NCBI GenBank assembly: GCA_029582165.1
Contig: CM055890.1
Coordinates: 8,621,787-8,685,786, forward strand
Reading direction: 5' to 3'
Origin: Portulaca oleracea
Lineage: Eukaryota; Streptophyta; Magnoliopsida; Caryophyllales; Portulacaceae
Length of the DNA: 64,000 nucleotides
The position numbers and the translations under genes were made by a program. A model generated the notes under the pieces. It was not told where the DNA came from. It made no database searches and saw only the letters and a list, made by a program, of their open reading frames with translations. Positions 20,526-31,224 of this stretch are shown here, piece after piece (within the stretch, counting starts at the first letter, position 1; each line of letters opens with the position of its first letter).

Positions 20526-23011
20526 TCAGCCTTGACTTGAACCTGGTTTTTCACCTGCTTCTAGCCTCCTAAAATACTTGGACGTTGTCTTCTTCTTAGG
20601 CTTAAAGTATGGAGCAAACATTGTTTCACCTTCTGATTTGGCCAACATTCCTTCTCCATTGACGGGCTTCAAGGTATGGGAATATGTTTTCTTCAGGTGT
20701 TCTACTGAACAGCAGTCATGCACATAATCATCGGGCTTCAGTCTCTCCTCCCTAAAAACTGATATTGCATGCCTACAAGGTAATCCACTCAACTCCCAAG
20801 ACCTACAAGTGCATGTTTTATTGTTCAAGTCAACAACATACTCCTCTCTTCCATGAGTGACACTATATAGTCCTCCACCAGCCCTAACTGCTTCCCAATA
20901 TCTTGCTTCATTGATTCGCTTATCCAACTTCTTCCTTATCCTTGGTGCAATTGAACCCTCAAGTCTGTTTGCCCAAACCTATTTTTGTGCAATCCTCTTC
21001 ATCACTAGCTTGTATATGGTCCTAAGCATGGATACAATGGGTTGGTACCTAGCATCGATGATGAATGCATTGAATATCTCGACCATGTTGTTATAACAGA
21101 GTCACAATGTGCGAAAGTCTTAAAGAACTTCCTACTAAAATGCTCAAGTCCTTTCTTCTTCAAAAACTCTAAAGCATCTGGATCTAGTTCATGCATCTCA
21201 TTCAGATACCTCTCCAATTGCACCTCATTTGTTGCCTTTGCTATCCTCCAAAAGACATTTCTAAAGGCCTCACCTCTCCAATTTTTCCTCAAATTGGCAT
21301 AAACGTGCCTTGCACACATCCTATGTTCTGATCTAGGGAAGGATTCCTTAATGATAGACTCAAGGCCCTACATAGCAAATACAGCAACCTTAAACAAACA
21401 CAACCAAAAAAATAAAAAATAAAAAATTCAATTAAGTACATAAATTGCTTTACCTTCTGCTGGTCTGAAATGTGTGTCCACTTGTATCCATCCCCAATGT
21501 TCAAATCCCTTTGCAATTCCTCCAAGAACCAACCCCAAATCTCCTTCCTTTCACATTGATCGACTCCTTAGGCAACGGGGTACATTTGATCATTTGCATC
21601 TCTTCCAACAGCTAGGAATACTTGACCATCCTATGGTCCTTTCAAGAAGCATGCATCCACTGAAACAATTCTCCGACACCCTTCCAAGAACCCTTGTTTT
21701 AGTGGTCCAGGACATATGTACAAAAACTTGAAAATATGCTTGTGTTCTTTATTCAACCTTACTATGTCCCTGGGTTCTTAGAGTGCACTTCAAACATGTA
21801 GTCTCTAAGTTGCTCAAACTGTGTCCTATAGTCACCAATGATTGAGCTCAAAGCCATCCTCCTTGTTTTAGCACACATTGAAAGTGTTGCATTGAAGTTC
21901 AAGTCTAACTTTATTTTCATTTGCAACTGCCTTGCTCTAAAAGAAGGTTGCAATCTAAAAAGATTGGCATAGTGCTCAGCCAACCACTCACTGAACATGT
22001 TCCTCTGCCCTGCTTCGAAGCTGTATGGAATGCATGTGTGTGGCTTATCTAGGGTCTTGATTTCAAAAGAGATGGCCTTGTTGACTTTGGATGCCCAAAA
22101 TCTCCATTGACATCCCTCCACAACACATTTCAATTGTATTCGCTCCTTATCACTCTTGATCACCCTTAAATTATACCCTCACTTATCCTGTAGTCATCCA
22201 CTGCCTTCTTGCATGCTTTCTTGTTTGGAAATACCATGCCAACCTCCAACAACTTCACCATAGGGTTGTATCTCCCATACCTTATCCGCTTCTTCCTCTT
22301 TCTATTCCTGTCAATGATTCTTCTCATCTTGTCTTTACCTCCAACACATTTCTCATCTACTACCTTATCTCCTTCATCACTATCTGTGTAGGGGCTGTCT
22401 GTATTATCTGAATCATGGTAATTTCCCTCCATCAGTTCACCCTCAACTTGCCCTTCATCATCATTTTCAATTGCCTCCCTCTCTGCTTGAATAGCCTCTT
22501 TCAATGTAATTGTCATATTCCTAGCCTCTAATGCATCCTTATCATCAACATCAGAACCACTATCACAAGAAAACTCCCAATATCGAAACTCATCACAATT
22601 TTCTTCACCAAAATATTCAACATCAACACCTCCACTGCCACCCTCCACATTAGTATTCTCATGTCTCTTCTCTACTGCAACCATCTGATCCATATGCTTC
22701 TCTTGGTTATGCTCAACATAAACACACACATACTCATTCTGAAATAGTAAATCTAACAGTTGCCTTATCTCATTGTCTCCCTCAATAACAACCAAAGCAT
22801 CTTCCATAACACATCCAGATTTAGCATACAACAATTTTGAAATTTTTTCTACTGGATAATCCCTATTCTCAACCATCTCCATAAGATCATCTACGCTAAG
22901 GTAATCCGGGTGACAATCTACCTCAGAGCACTCTCCTTCATTATATACTAAATGGGGAGCCCTTTGAAATTCACCACCATGGAACAACATAATTTTGCAA
23001 CCCATTGTCAC
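20526..23011 (-). pseudogene. Mutator-like (MuDR-type) transposase, broken
   Basis: Minus strand. The N-terminal piece 22166-23011 has a PB1-like start (MTMGCKIMLFHGGEF), a long acidic linker (DNTDSPYTDSDEGD) and the start of the MuDR DNA-binding region (VGMVFPNKKACKKAVDDY). A frame change near 22165 leads to 21762-22163, with the Cys/His DNA-binding module (CVVEGCQWRFWAS, then PHTC). The DDE part lies at about 21300-21700 and contains VSVDACFLKG (aspartate codon at 21655-21657) and LAVGRDANDQMYP, with an in-frame TAG just after KGP. An apparent GT-AG intron occupies 21368-21453. 21005-21319 continues the catalytic domain, and 20526-20927 holds the SWIM zinc finger (CTCRSWELSGLPCRHAI) and a basic tail. 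Several frame changes make it inactive as it stands. I could not find terminal inverted repeats. Confidence 0.85.
21368..21453 (-). other. Probable 86 bp intron in the MULE transposase
   Basis: On the minus strand the exon ends CAGCAGAAG and is followed by GTAAAGC. The intron is T-rich and ends GCTATGTAG before GGCCTTGAG, where the transposase reading resumes (GLES). The boundaries are canonical and the interior has stops. Confidence 0.6.
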
Positions 23012-23137
23012 AATCTGTCAAAACACCCAACATAAACTTAGAAAATTACACATTCAAATTTTCAAAAATTAAAACCCAACAGTAGCATATTGTTCACATT
23101 GTTCATACGAATAAAAACCAACAAAGCCATGTATAAC
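23012..23137. other. Short intervening sequence between the MULE ORF and the gypsy LTR
   Basis: AT-rich, with no coding potential. It would be the 5' UTR side of the MULE. No inverted repeat matching the 20390-20520 side is evident by eye. Confidence 0.4.
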
Positions 23138-24753
23138 TGTAACGTGGTTTTGTGGACCTCGGTTTTGTCGTTCTTTCTCAGGGAGCTGGCGGCCTTGGTC
23201 ATAGAAACTAGGTCAATGGTCGGGTCAAGATTGCTACGGTAAGGATAGCGGTTTGAAAGGGGCGGTCACGAAGCACAAATAAAACTAAGGTCGGTAAAGG
23301 AATTGAAAATGGGCTTCGGAGGCTTTTCGGGATGCAAACGGGGATGGAGGAAATGGGTTTTGCAACAAAGGAATAACAAGGAGGAGAATCAAGTGGCAAT
23401 TCCGTTAGAAGATACCCACCGAGCTTCCTCTTCCGAGGATAGTCCGGATTAACTTCCCCAAAGTCCATCGACAAACCCGAAGGGTTAATGAAACGGAATT
23501 TCCTAGTTAGCTTCTATTCGCTTTCGTGAATAGAATACTAACTATCCCAATTCCCACCTTCCAACACAAGTGTTGGATGTATTCGGGAGCTTTCGAACCC
23601 AAATACATCCTATTTGAGGGAAGGATAGGAGTGGGAAATTGATTTCCCAACTAATTACTCACTAATATTGCTAACCCATGCCTAATCACCCATTTACACC
23701 CTTAACTACCCCCTAACCCATAGGCTTTCTAGCCACTAATAATGATAAAAACTAAGCTAACAACATCCAAACCAAACCTAAACATGATTTCTAGCATCAA
23801 ACAACCATAAACAAGCAAGAACAATGAAATAGCAAGTAAAGAAATCAAGAACAAGCAAAGTAATTAGCAAAGTAATTAATAAAAGAGTTAAGGGAAGAAA
23901 ATACTTATCAAAGTGCTGTAGATGAACAAAGGAAAGCAATAAAAAGATGATCCAACAATCTTTCAATTGTTTGAATACCCAAATCTTCAATAACCACAAA
24001 CCCTAGAATAAATCTCCCTCTAATCTCCCTCTAATCTCTCTCTAAAATCCCTAATTACAAGCTGGAAAAATTATCTAAGTCTATCCCTAGATGCCCCCTT
24101 AGAATTCGTCCACAAGGAGTATATATACAAGTGAAAATCATTGGCCAAAACGCAGCACTTCAAGCCGAAAACACGCGCAGGACATAGGGAGACCGTAGCC
24201 ACGGTCTAGGAGACCGTGGGTACGGTCTCGTTCTGTCCAGCGAAATCTGTATGTCAATTTTTTCCTTCGAGAGACCATAGGCACGGTCTGGGATACCGTA
24301 GGTACGGTCTACCTGCTGTCTCAGCGAAGAGTTGTTTTGGCGATTTTTTGATCTTCAAGAGACCGTAGGTACGGTCCCCTGGACCGTAGGTACGGTCTTG
24401 CTCGGCCCAGCTGTGGTAGCGGGTGTCACCCTTGACTTCCTTCCTCTTGTTCCTTCCTTCTTTCCAAGGCATGTAACGCCCGCTACGAGGATCGTAGTGG
24501 GTGTTACCTCACTAATTTACACCAAAGGTGGGGAAAGTGGTCCCGGGTCAACTCCGCCTCGACTCTCGGTCCGGCTCGGCTCAGGAAATCACCAAAAATG
24601 CTCTAAAATGGCCCTTTTTACCATGTTTTGAGTAAAAACTCCAAAATCTATAAAATAACCAAAAACATATTAAAAGTTATAAAATTAAACCACGAAACAA
24701 GTCAAAAGCCTAAGAATTAAGGCGGTATTTAGACACAAAATTGGGTCTAAACA
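23138..24753 (-). repeat. 3' LTR of the gag-only gypsy element (about 1.6 kb)
   Basis: Bounded by TGTAACG at 23138 and CTAAACA at 24753. The first ~120 bp match the 5' LTR fragment at 28665-28781. A TATA-like box (GTATATATAC) lies at 24119-24128. Downstream of it on the plus strand, at 24190-24398, are six 18 bp palindromes, and at 24475-24506 a hairpin-forming inverted repeat (GTAACGCCCGCTACGA with its imperfect complement). Confidence 0.8.
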
Positions 24754-24766
24754 CCCCCCCCCCCCC
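24754..24766 (-). promoter_or_regulatory. Polypurine tract of the gag-only gypsy element
   Basis: Thirteen C on the plus strand, hence a pure G run on the element's sense strand, immediately upstream of its 3' LTR. This is where plus-strand DNA synthesis is primed in LTR retrotransposons. Confidence 0.75.
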
Positions 24767-26419
24767 ACACTTAAACTTTTGCTCGTCCCGAGCATAACAA
24801 AACAAAAAAAAAAGAAAAACTAAACACCAACTCCTCTGTCGTGGGAGGAAACGAGTGCATTTAGTGTATTCACCAAGCCCTTTGAGCCCCCCGGCAGCCC
24901 GGGTGGACGAGATGGACTCGTGAGGGTTTGTAGCGGCTGTACCCACAAAAGCCAAAGAAAAAGGAGATAGGGAAAGTGAAAACAAAACCGAAGAAAACAA
25001 AAAGAAAGAAAAACAAAGGCTCGCAACCCAAACTAAGAAAAACGTTATTAAGCCTCCAAAAGCAACCGTTAAGAGCATCTCACAAACACCAATCTCAGAT
25101 AAAGGTCAATCTTGAAGATTTTCAACTCCCTACACCTTATGCCAAGCGAAACCCCATGTGCAAATACGTGCAAGTGGGTTCTAACTGGAACCAAAAGACT
25201 CTAAAGACTCGTGTCCGAAAGAAGCGTTGCCCTCCCTCGCATTTGGTCGCCCTTGGCTTGGTGAGGGCCGTAGGTGATGCAAGGAGAGGCCCCACTCTTT
25301 TTAGAAGCAAAAACTTTCTCTTTTCTTTTTGGGTTGGATTTACCAACGAAATTTGCTTTTCTTTTTCTTTTTTTTTCTTTTTAAAGGTCGGTATTAGCTT
25401 TACTTTCGAGAATTGGACGGCCCAAATATGGGGTTTACCCTCCCAACACAGTCTTTTCCACACACACCTCCGCCGAGAATTCAATATGGGAGGAGCTTAA
25501 GGGGTAATACCGGCCCGCAGTAGGTTGGCTAAGTGTATTGTGGTTGATGTCATTCAACGACACGCTCCACTTAATCTGGTTATTGTAGCTTTTCTTTCTT
25601 TTTCTTTCTTTTTGACTTTGCTTTTGCTTTTGCTAAACGGGAAAAAGAACAAGCTCGGACACAAACCCCTAGAATCTCCCGATTTCAACCAGAACGTGAA
25701 AGGAATCGGGGGTTTCACGAGACAGGGTCGAAAACGCTCAGACCGGTTTCTTTTAAAGAAGTTTAAGAACGGCTTCTCAATTTCGACAACAAGATCCAAG
25801 AAACAAAGCAAAAACAAAACGAAAACGAAAACGAAAGAAAACTTTTAAGGTTTTCACTCCCTTTTTTCTCCATTTTCACACAAAATTTTTTCAGATTTTA
25901 GGCAAAAACTAGAAAACAAAAACAAAAATGCTAGGTGATCTACCCTTGAAACAGAATATCTCCCCCCCCCCCCCCACACTTAAAACGCCATAATGTCCTC
26001 ATTGTGGGAAGGTGTCACATGAAAAGGGTAGAGAACCTACCAAAACAAACAAACAAGAACAACTAGCATATAGTGGTGGCGACCCGAGCCCACATGGCTC
26101 CAACAACAATATAATCCCAACACAAACACTCAAAGGGGCTCGCCACCAAAAAGAAAAATCAAGCATGCAACAAGGATCAATATTATGTACACATTCAAAG
26201 AGTGCGGAAAGAGGTTACCTCGGGGTCTTCAAATAAATAACGAACCCAATCCGCGATCCAAGAAAACGTCACACTTTGGTTAGGAATAAACAAGAAAAAC
26301 ATAATAAGTGTGAGTGTTTGCATGCAAGATTAGAAACATGAAAAAGAAACCAACTAAGAAAAGAAAATAACTCAAAAGAAAGAAATAAAAGTATGGGTTG
26401 CCTCCCATAAAGCGCTTGT
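24767..26419 (-). other. 3' noncoding part of the gag-only gypsy element
   Basis: No gene is seen. 24775-26265 is the inverted counterpart of 18605-20185 with many indels. A second C run (14 bp) lies at 25962-25975. The block around 26395-26420 carries the GGTTGCCTCCCATAAAGCGC motif that is common in Athila-type elements after the coding region. Confidence 0.7.
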
Positions 26420-27458
26420 TTAAGGTCCCGAGTTTGACCTAATTACCCGTTTAATTTTAGAGAGACGTGGTGCACATGAGAGGTACATATTCAACTTCTT
26501 CCACCATGATCGCTTCTTCTTCCTTCCTCTCCAACTCCTACCATTTTTGGACAACCTCAAGTTGAGTCGTCCCTCCGTTCGTTTGGTTGACCATGAGAGG
26601 GGAAGAGGTGATGATGTCTTCGATTTCTTCCAATGTCGCTTCCTCCTCCTTTTCCAACACCTCCTCATCACCTCCGCAAATAGAACAAGGGTCTCCTCCG
26701 GTGGTTTGATTTGGTTATGGGGATGAAGAAGTAACTCAGGTTCTTCTTCAAGTGGTTCTCCAAGTTTCAGACACATGGGAACAATCTTCTCAATCTCTAT
26801 GTCCTCAATATAAACTTCATCTAATGAGATCTCCCTCCTCAAAGGAACAATCTTGAGGGAATCATCACGAGATGCATCATCAATTACCTCGGGTTCAGAA
26901 CATAAGGCCTCAGGATGATTGTTGTCCTTCCCATTGTCGGGTTCCACTTCAAGAATATAAACTTCCTCTCTATGCTCATGAATAACTGTGGTTATTGAAT
27001 TGACTTCAACACAAAGTGGCATGAGAGAAGGTTTCTCAATCGGAACATCATGCCTTAGATCTATATGCTCTACATCCTTCAAGTGTTGTATCAACCATTC
27101 GGGGAGTGGAATTTGCATTTGGTGTGGATCAAATTGCTCTTTGGAACATTCACGGATATTTCCTCCCAATATCTCTTCTCTAGGTTTCCTCATCCAACAC
27201 CCTCTCTTCCTCAACCTTAGCTTCCTCAACCACAACTCCCTCCTCAACGTTCATCTCCATCTCATTCTCTACTTTTTCCTCCAAAACACTATCCTCTACC
27301 CAAGAAAACTCATCAACCTCTTCCCCACTCCCTAGATCGACAAAATTTACTTGTACCATTGGAGTCAGTGAAGGTTGAGTGGCTTGAGAAATTTGGGGTG
27401 GTACAATGTCCTATTGAGTTGAATGGGAGGATTCTTCTTGGACAAATGAGTGGTGGTC
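26420..27458 (-). pseudogene. Acidic and basic ORF downstream of gag
   Basis: The open frame at 26420-27247 encodes 275 residues. It has a repeat-poor acidic middle (EVDEVYIEDIEIEKI-like stretch and LGEPLEEEPELLLHP) and a very basic end (RRCWKRRRKRHWKK; RGRKKKRSW). The frame is probably shifted at the basic end, since the other frame reads glutamate-rich (the runs of GAGGAG and GAAGAA). Upstream 27250-27458 continues in another frame. In complete Athila-type elements this place holds the end of gag and the protease start. No protease DTG/DSG motif is visible. Function is not assigned. Confidence 0.5.
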
Positions 27459-28400
27459 TTAAGGTTGAGAAATGGGGTTGAATGTAGGGTTGATAAACGT
27501 GGTATAGTCATAAGCATGCTCTCCAAAAGAATGGGAGAAAAGTGGGTTGAAATATGATGGATAGATAGCGTTCACATGCTCTACTTGATTAAACTCCCCA
27601 CATTGATGCTCGGGATGTGGACCCAAACACAACTTACGAGTATGCATATTAAGAACAGAAGTAGATGTAAGGGTTTGTACACCTTAGGCCACTCTCAAAT
27701 GCTTAGAGGTCTCCTCATTTTCCTTCTCTTTTTGCAATTCGTAAACAGAAGCCAAAAGGAGTGTAATAATAGGATCATGCTCTAAAGATAAATCTCCTCT
27801 ACTAGATTTGCAACCTCCAAAATCAGGAGCATATTGAACGAGCTCATGAAGGAATCTGTCGGCCTCCTCTGCAGTTTTCTTCAAAAATATCCCTCCGGAT
27901 GCAATATCGATTGGTTCTTTGAGAGAATCAATCCACAATATAAGTGCTGAAGTAGCATCCAGTTGGGTAGGTTGTGGTGCGGGCACTGACGTTGGAGACC
28001 TTTGAATCTTCCCCATGCTTCAAAAAGAGTCTCTCCGGGTTCTTGCTTGAAGCTCATAATAACTTGCCGGAGTTTACATGTTTTATCAGCCGGGAAGAAT
28101 CTTTGAAGAAAATCTCTCTTGAGAGCCTCCCATGAAGAATAAAATCCAGGTGGGCATATATAAAGCCACATCTCCGCTTTCCTCGCAAGAGTGAGAGGAA
28201 AGAATTTCAACTTCAAATATTCTGATGATATCCTTAGAATGTGTATAAAGCTAATCCGGTCTTCGAACTTATCAATATGAGCAATGGGACTTTCAACAGC
28301 ATCGTCCCCATGAAACGGGTTTCTTTTGAAGACTTCAAGAAGACACGGCTTGAACTCAAATACCGCATCGGGTGCTAATGGTGGTAAGATGATAGGGTTT
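27459..28400 (-). pseudogene. Gypsy gag remnant
   Basis: The core at 27881-28216 carries the plant retrotransposon gag domain: LKFFPLTLARKAEMWLY, then SWEALKRDFLQRFFPADKT, then QEPGETLFEAWGRFK and CPHHNLPNWMLLQHLYCGL. The N-terminal part runs to about 28400 in a different frame. The C-terminal pieces (27684-28016 and 27459-27647) continue with ASGGIFLKKTAEEADRFLHEL and a Cys/His segment (CLGPHPEHQC). Frameshifts divide it into at least three pieces. Gag normally forms the virus-like particle in the cytoplasm. This copy is damaged. Confidence 0.8.
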
Positions 28401-28641
28401 CCTCCCGTACCCGATGATGGAACGACGTATGATAGAAGGGTACGGTGTGAATCAGCTTAGACTTCACCCATTAGGACTTGAAGCCTCCTACGATGCTCGA
28501 TAGAACATTAGGGCGTACCTACATGCAACAAGAAGAACCAATAGAAGCATCAAATTCATTGGGATTAGCACAAACTAATTTCTAGCATGAATGCAATCTC
28601 AAATAACCAAAAACTAAGAAACTAAAACTAGGGGTGCTGGG

Positions 28642-28660
28642 TCCCCGGCAGCAGCGCCAT
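28642..28660 (-). promoter_or_regulatory. Primer binding site, tRNA-Asp type
   Basis: On the minus strand TGGCGCTGCTGCCGGGGAC follows the LTR end after a few bases. It matches the 3' end of plant tRNA-Asp (TGGCGCCGTTGCCGGGGA) with two mismatches. Athila/Tat elements commonly use this primer. Confidence 0.75.
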
Positions 28661-28664
28661 TTTG

Positions 28665-28781
28665 TGTAACGTGGTTTTGTGGACCTCGGTTTTGTCGTTC
28701 TTTCTCAGGGAGCTGGCGGCTTTGGTCATAGAAACTAGGTCAATGGTCGGGTCAAGATTGCGCTTCGGAGGCTTTTCGGGA
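28665..28781 (-). repeat. Truncated 5' LTR of the gag-only gypsy element
   Basis: Starts TGTAACGTGGTTTTGTGG exactly like the 3' LTR at 23138. After TCAAGATTG it lacks about 85 bp relative to 23235-23325, resumes at GCTTCGGAGGCTTTTCGGGATG, and then switches to LINE sequence. It is both internally deleted and truncated. Confidence 0.85.
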
Positions 28782-30390
28782 TGTTTAAGTTTGTTGCCAA
28801 CCACCCATGTGATTTTGCCTTATCCTAAACTCTGCTTGTGAAGTGGCAGTTGTGCACGAGGTGTCTATTAGTCTCCACATGATTTAAGCAGATGGGGCAG
28901 GATGGATCTTCTGAGACTCCTCTATGGAAAAGGTTTACTCTCAGAGTAAGTCCATTATGATGGATTCTCCACAGAAATTCTTTAAGTTTTGGTTGAACGT
29001 CCAATTTCCAAATCCAATGGTCTTCCCTTTTTGGAAGGCCCTTTAGGTCGTGGCAAAGCAAAGTGACTGTTTTGGTAGAGAAATTACCACTCCCTGTCAA
29101 CCCCCGACACATCTGGTCTTGCTCATTAAAAAGAGAAATTGGCGTTTGTAGAGCTAAATTTACAAGATGTTCTGGAAGGACTTGTTTAAGTTTCTCCTTG
29201 TCCCAATCATTATTTCAAATGAACTCCTTGACTTTTACTCCTTGTCCCACTTGGTCGGGATTTTGATTTGTCATAATTGCAAGAGGTAGATGATGACACT
29301 AGTTATCATACCAGAAATCGACTTTTTCACCATTACCAATCTTCCATCTAAAGCCTTTTTTACAAAACTTGTAAGACTTACATAAGTTTTTCCAAACCCA
29401 CGAATCTGATTGCTTGGGAACCTTAACCAATCCTTCCCCATTGTGATTATATTTGGGAAGCATTTGTGAAACCCAAAGGTTGTTTGTCTCATGTATAATC
29501 TTCCAAACCAGCTTATACTGAAAAGCAAAATTTACTGGATGGGTCTTACGAAGCCCTAGCCCACCCTTATCTTTAGGCCTACAGATTTTATCCCGTGAAA
29601 TCATAAGCATACTCTTTTCTGAAGAGTTTTTCTAGAAAATTTATGTTAAATTGATCTACTTTATCGTAAGTGGTTTTGAGCATTAGGAAGCACTGCATAG
29701 TGTGTGCCGAGATAGATTTCAAATTTGATTGGATAAGAATTTTTCTACCAGCTTTAGAAACTGAGTTTTCTTTCCCGCTAGAAAGTTTCAAAGCTCTTTC
29801 TAAGATAGGAGAGAAAAGTTCTACTTTTTTGTTTCCCATAACCGAAGGACATCCTAGATATTTTTCTAATGACTCTTTAGTCGGAATATTGAAAATTCCT
29901 TTGGCTCGGTCAACATATCTTTGAGAAGCACCTTTGAGAAAATCATGGTGGACTTATGATAATTAATAATTTGTCCTCATAGGTTACAAAAATCTTCAAG
30001 GACGTTCTTAAGGTTCTTGCAAGAAGATTTTGATCCTTTACAGAAGAGAAGACTATCATCTGCAAACAATAAGCATGAAATCTTTTGGCTTGAATTACAA
30101 ATTTTGACACCCAATCCTTTCTTTTTAAAGGTGCTTTGTGAAATTAGCGATTGGGTCAAAACCTCCATACATATCAAAAACAAGTATGGGGACAAGGGAT
30201 CACCCTGTCTTAGACCCCGGGTGGGTTTAATCAACCCACTAGGTTGATCATTGATAATTACTGAGTAGGAGATTGAGGAGATACATTCCATTACCCAATT
30301 TATCCATTTTGACGAGAATCCCATACCCTGCATGGTTTTATGAAGGAAATCCCATTCTACTCGATCATAAGCTTTTTCCAATGTTGATTT
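28782..30390 (-). mobile_element. 5'-truncated L1-type LINE
   Basis: A minus-strand LINE lacking ORF1, the endonuclease and the first part of the RT. Its 5' break is near 30390 (before MEKAYDRVEWDFL). Its 3' end runs into the truncated gypsy LTR at 28781. 5' truncation is typical of target-primed reverse transcription. Confidence 0.85.
28825..30381 (-). pseudogene. LINE ORF2 remnant (RT C-terminal half and zf-RVT)
   Basis: The RT piece lies at 29977-30381, with GLRQGDPLSPYLF and an intact FADDSLLFC catalytic box. Connection pieces follow: 29588-29839, with KAGRKILIQSNLKSI, and 29299-29610, with RPKDKGGLGLRK. The zf-RVT part is at 28825-29112 (WIWKLDVQPKLKEFLWR; CPICLNHVETNRHLVHNC). At least three frame changes separate the pieces. 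It is inactive. Confidence 0.85.
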
Positions 30391-30585
30391 ATTAAATCCT
30401 TTATGTTTTGAACTTTTATATACTTGTTTTCAATTTTAATTGATATTTGATGCTTAGTTAATTTTATTAGATTTTTTTATGATTAAATTGTTTATATGGT
30501 AATTGATTTTCTAGGTGTAAATATGTTTTAATTATGATCTCCTATCCGTTTCAATTTTTTAAAACATTCATAAATTATTTAAAAG
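30391..30585. other. AT-rich sequence between two LINEs
   Basis: No feature is seen apart from general AT richness. Its last 13 bases (30573-30585, AATTATTTAAAAG) match 36726-36738 (AATTAATTAAAAG) at 12 of 13 positions, a candidate target-site duplication for the LINE between them. Confidence 0.4.
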
Positions 30586-30795
30586 AGAGAGAATCCTCTA
30601 AAGAGAGGTTGTCCGAGTGAGACTCATGCCCCCCTCTTTCTTGTTCCTCTTCATCCTCCCTCATGATTCTTCGACGGTTTCATCCTCTCAAATCCCATCT
30701 ATGGAATTCTGGTTTGCTTTCTTTATTTCTGGCTTTCCTTTGGTCTTCTCTGCGTTTTTTCTTTTTTCCCCCTTCCCCTTTAATACAACCCTTGG

Positions 30796-31224
30796 TTGTC
30801 CGTCATTGATTACTCGCATGCGGAAGGCATACACAGCGAGTGTACTGTACCTGCGGAGGAAGCCTTTATTGGCTGGCCTTTATGGTCGGGTGATGTTTGG
30901 AATTCTCTTCGAACTCATGTTGTGAAATTGCTGCGTCGATTTGGATTGGATCTGACGGTTCAATCAGTCGGAATAGAGTTAATTACTCTGTTTGTGGTTG
31001 TTTTATCACCCTTATTGGTACAAAACATTCATTGTTGGCTCATGCAATTTATAAATCTTGAAGATGAATGGTGCTGGATTTACGCTGGTTCGGCTGCCGA
31101 TTATCGATGGTTGCTCTGTCTGCCTTGGCTTAATCTAGGTGCGGCGTTCCTTTTTCTCCTCATAATTGTTTTTGTTTTTGTAACTTATTACTATTTGGTC
31201 CGATCTGTGGTTTGGTGCCCTTAA
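30796..31224 (+). CDS. Hydrophobic ORF in the LINE 5' region, unrecognised
   Basis: An open frame of 142 codons upstream of, and overlapping by a few bases, the first ATG of ORF1. The predicted product has two strongly hydrophobic stretches, at about residues 55-75 (ITLFVVVLSPLLV) and 113-134 (FLFLLIIVFVFVTYYY), which could be membrane spans. The middle contains several tryptophans. I do not recognise it. In a T-rich UTR such a frame can arise by chance, so it may not be translated. Confidence 0.25.
   Translation: MSVIDYSHAEGIHSECTVPAEEAFIGWPLWSGDVWNSLRTHVVKLLRRFGLDLTVQSVGIELITLFVVVLSPLLVQNIHCWLMQFINLEDEWCWIYAGSAADYRWLLCLPWLNLGAAFLFLLIIVFVFVTYYYLVRSVVWCP

Larger units (their letters stand above)
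23138..28781 (-). mobile_element. Gag-only Athila-type gypsy element (non-autonomous)
   Basis: A minus-strand element of about 5.6 kb. The 3' LTR is at 23138-24753, followed by a 13 bp C run (G on the sense strand) as PPT, then a long noncoding part, an acidic ORF, gag, a tRNA-Asp-type primer site and a truncated 5' LTR at 28665-28781. No RT, RNase H or integrase is present between gag and the 3' noncoding part. It therefore has the build of a non-autonomous derivative that would need proteins from a related element, such as the one at 13004-20185. Confidence 0.85.

Noticed and set aside
21474..21731. Plus-strand open frame in the MULE catalytic region
   Set aside because: It is antisense to recognisable transposase motifs (VSVDACFLKG and LAVGRDAND on the minus strand).
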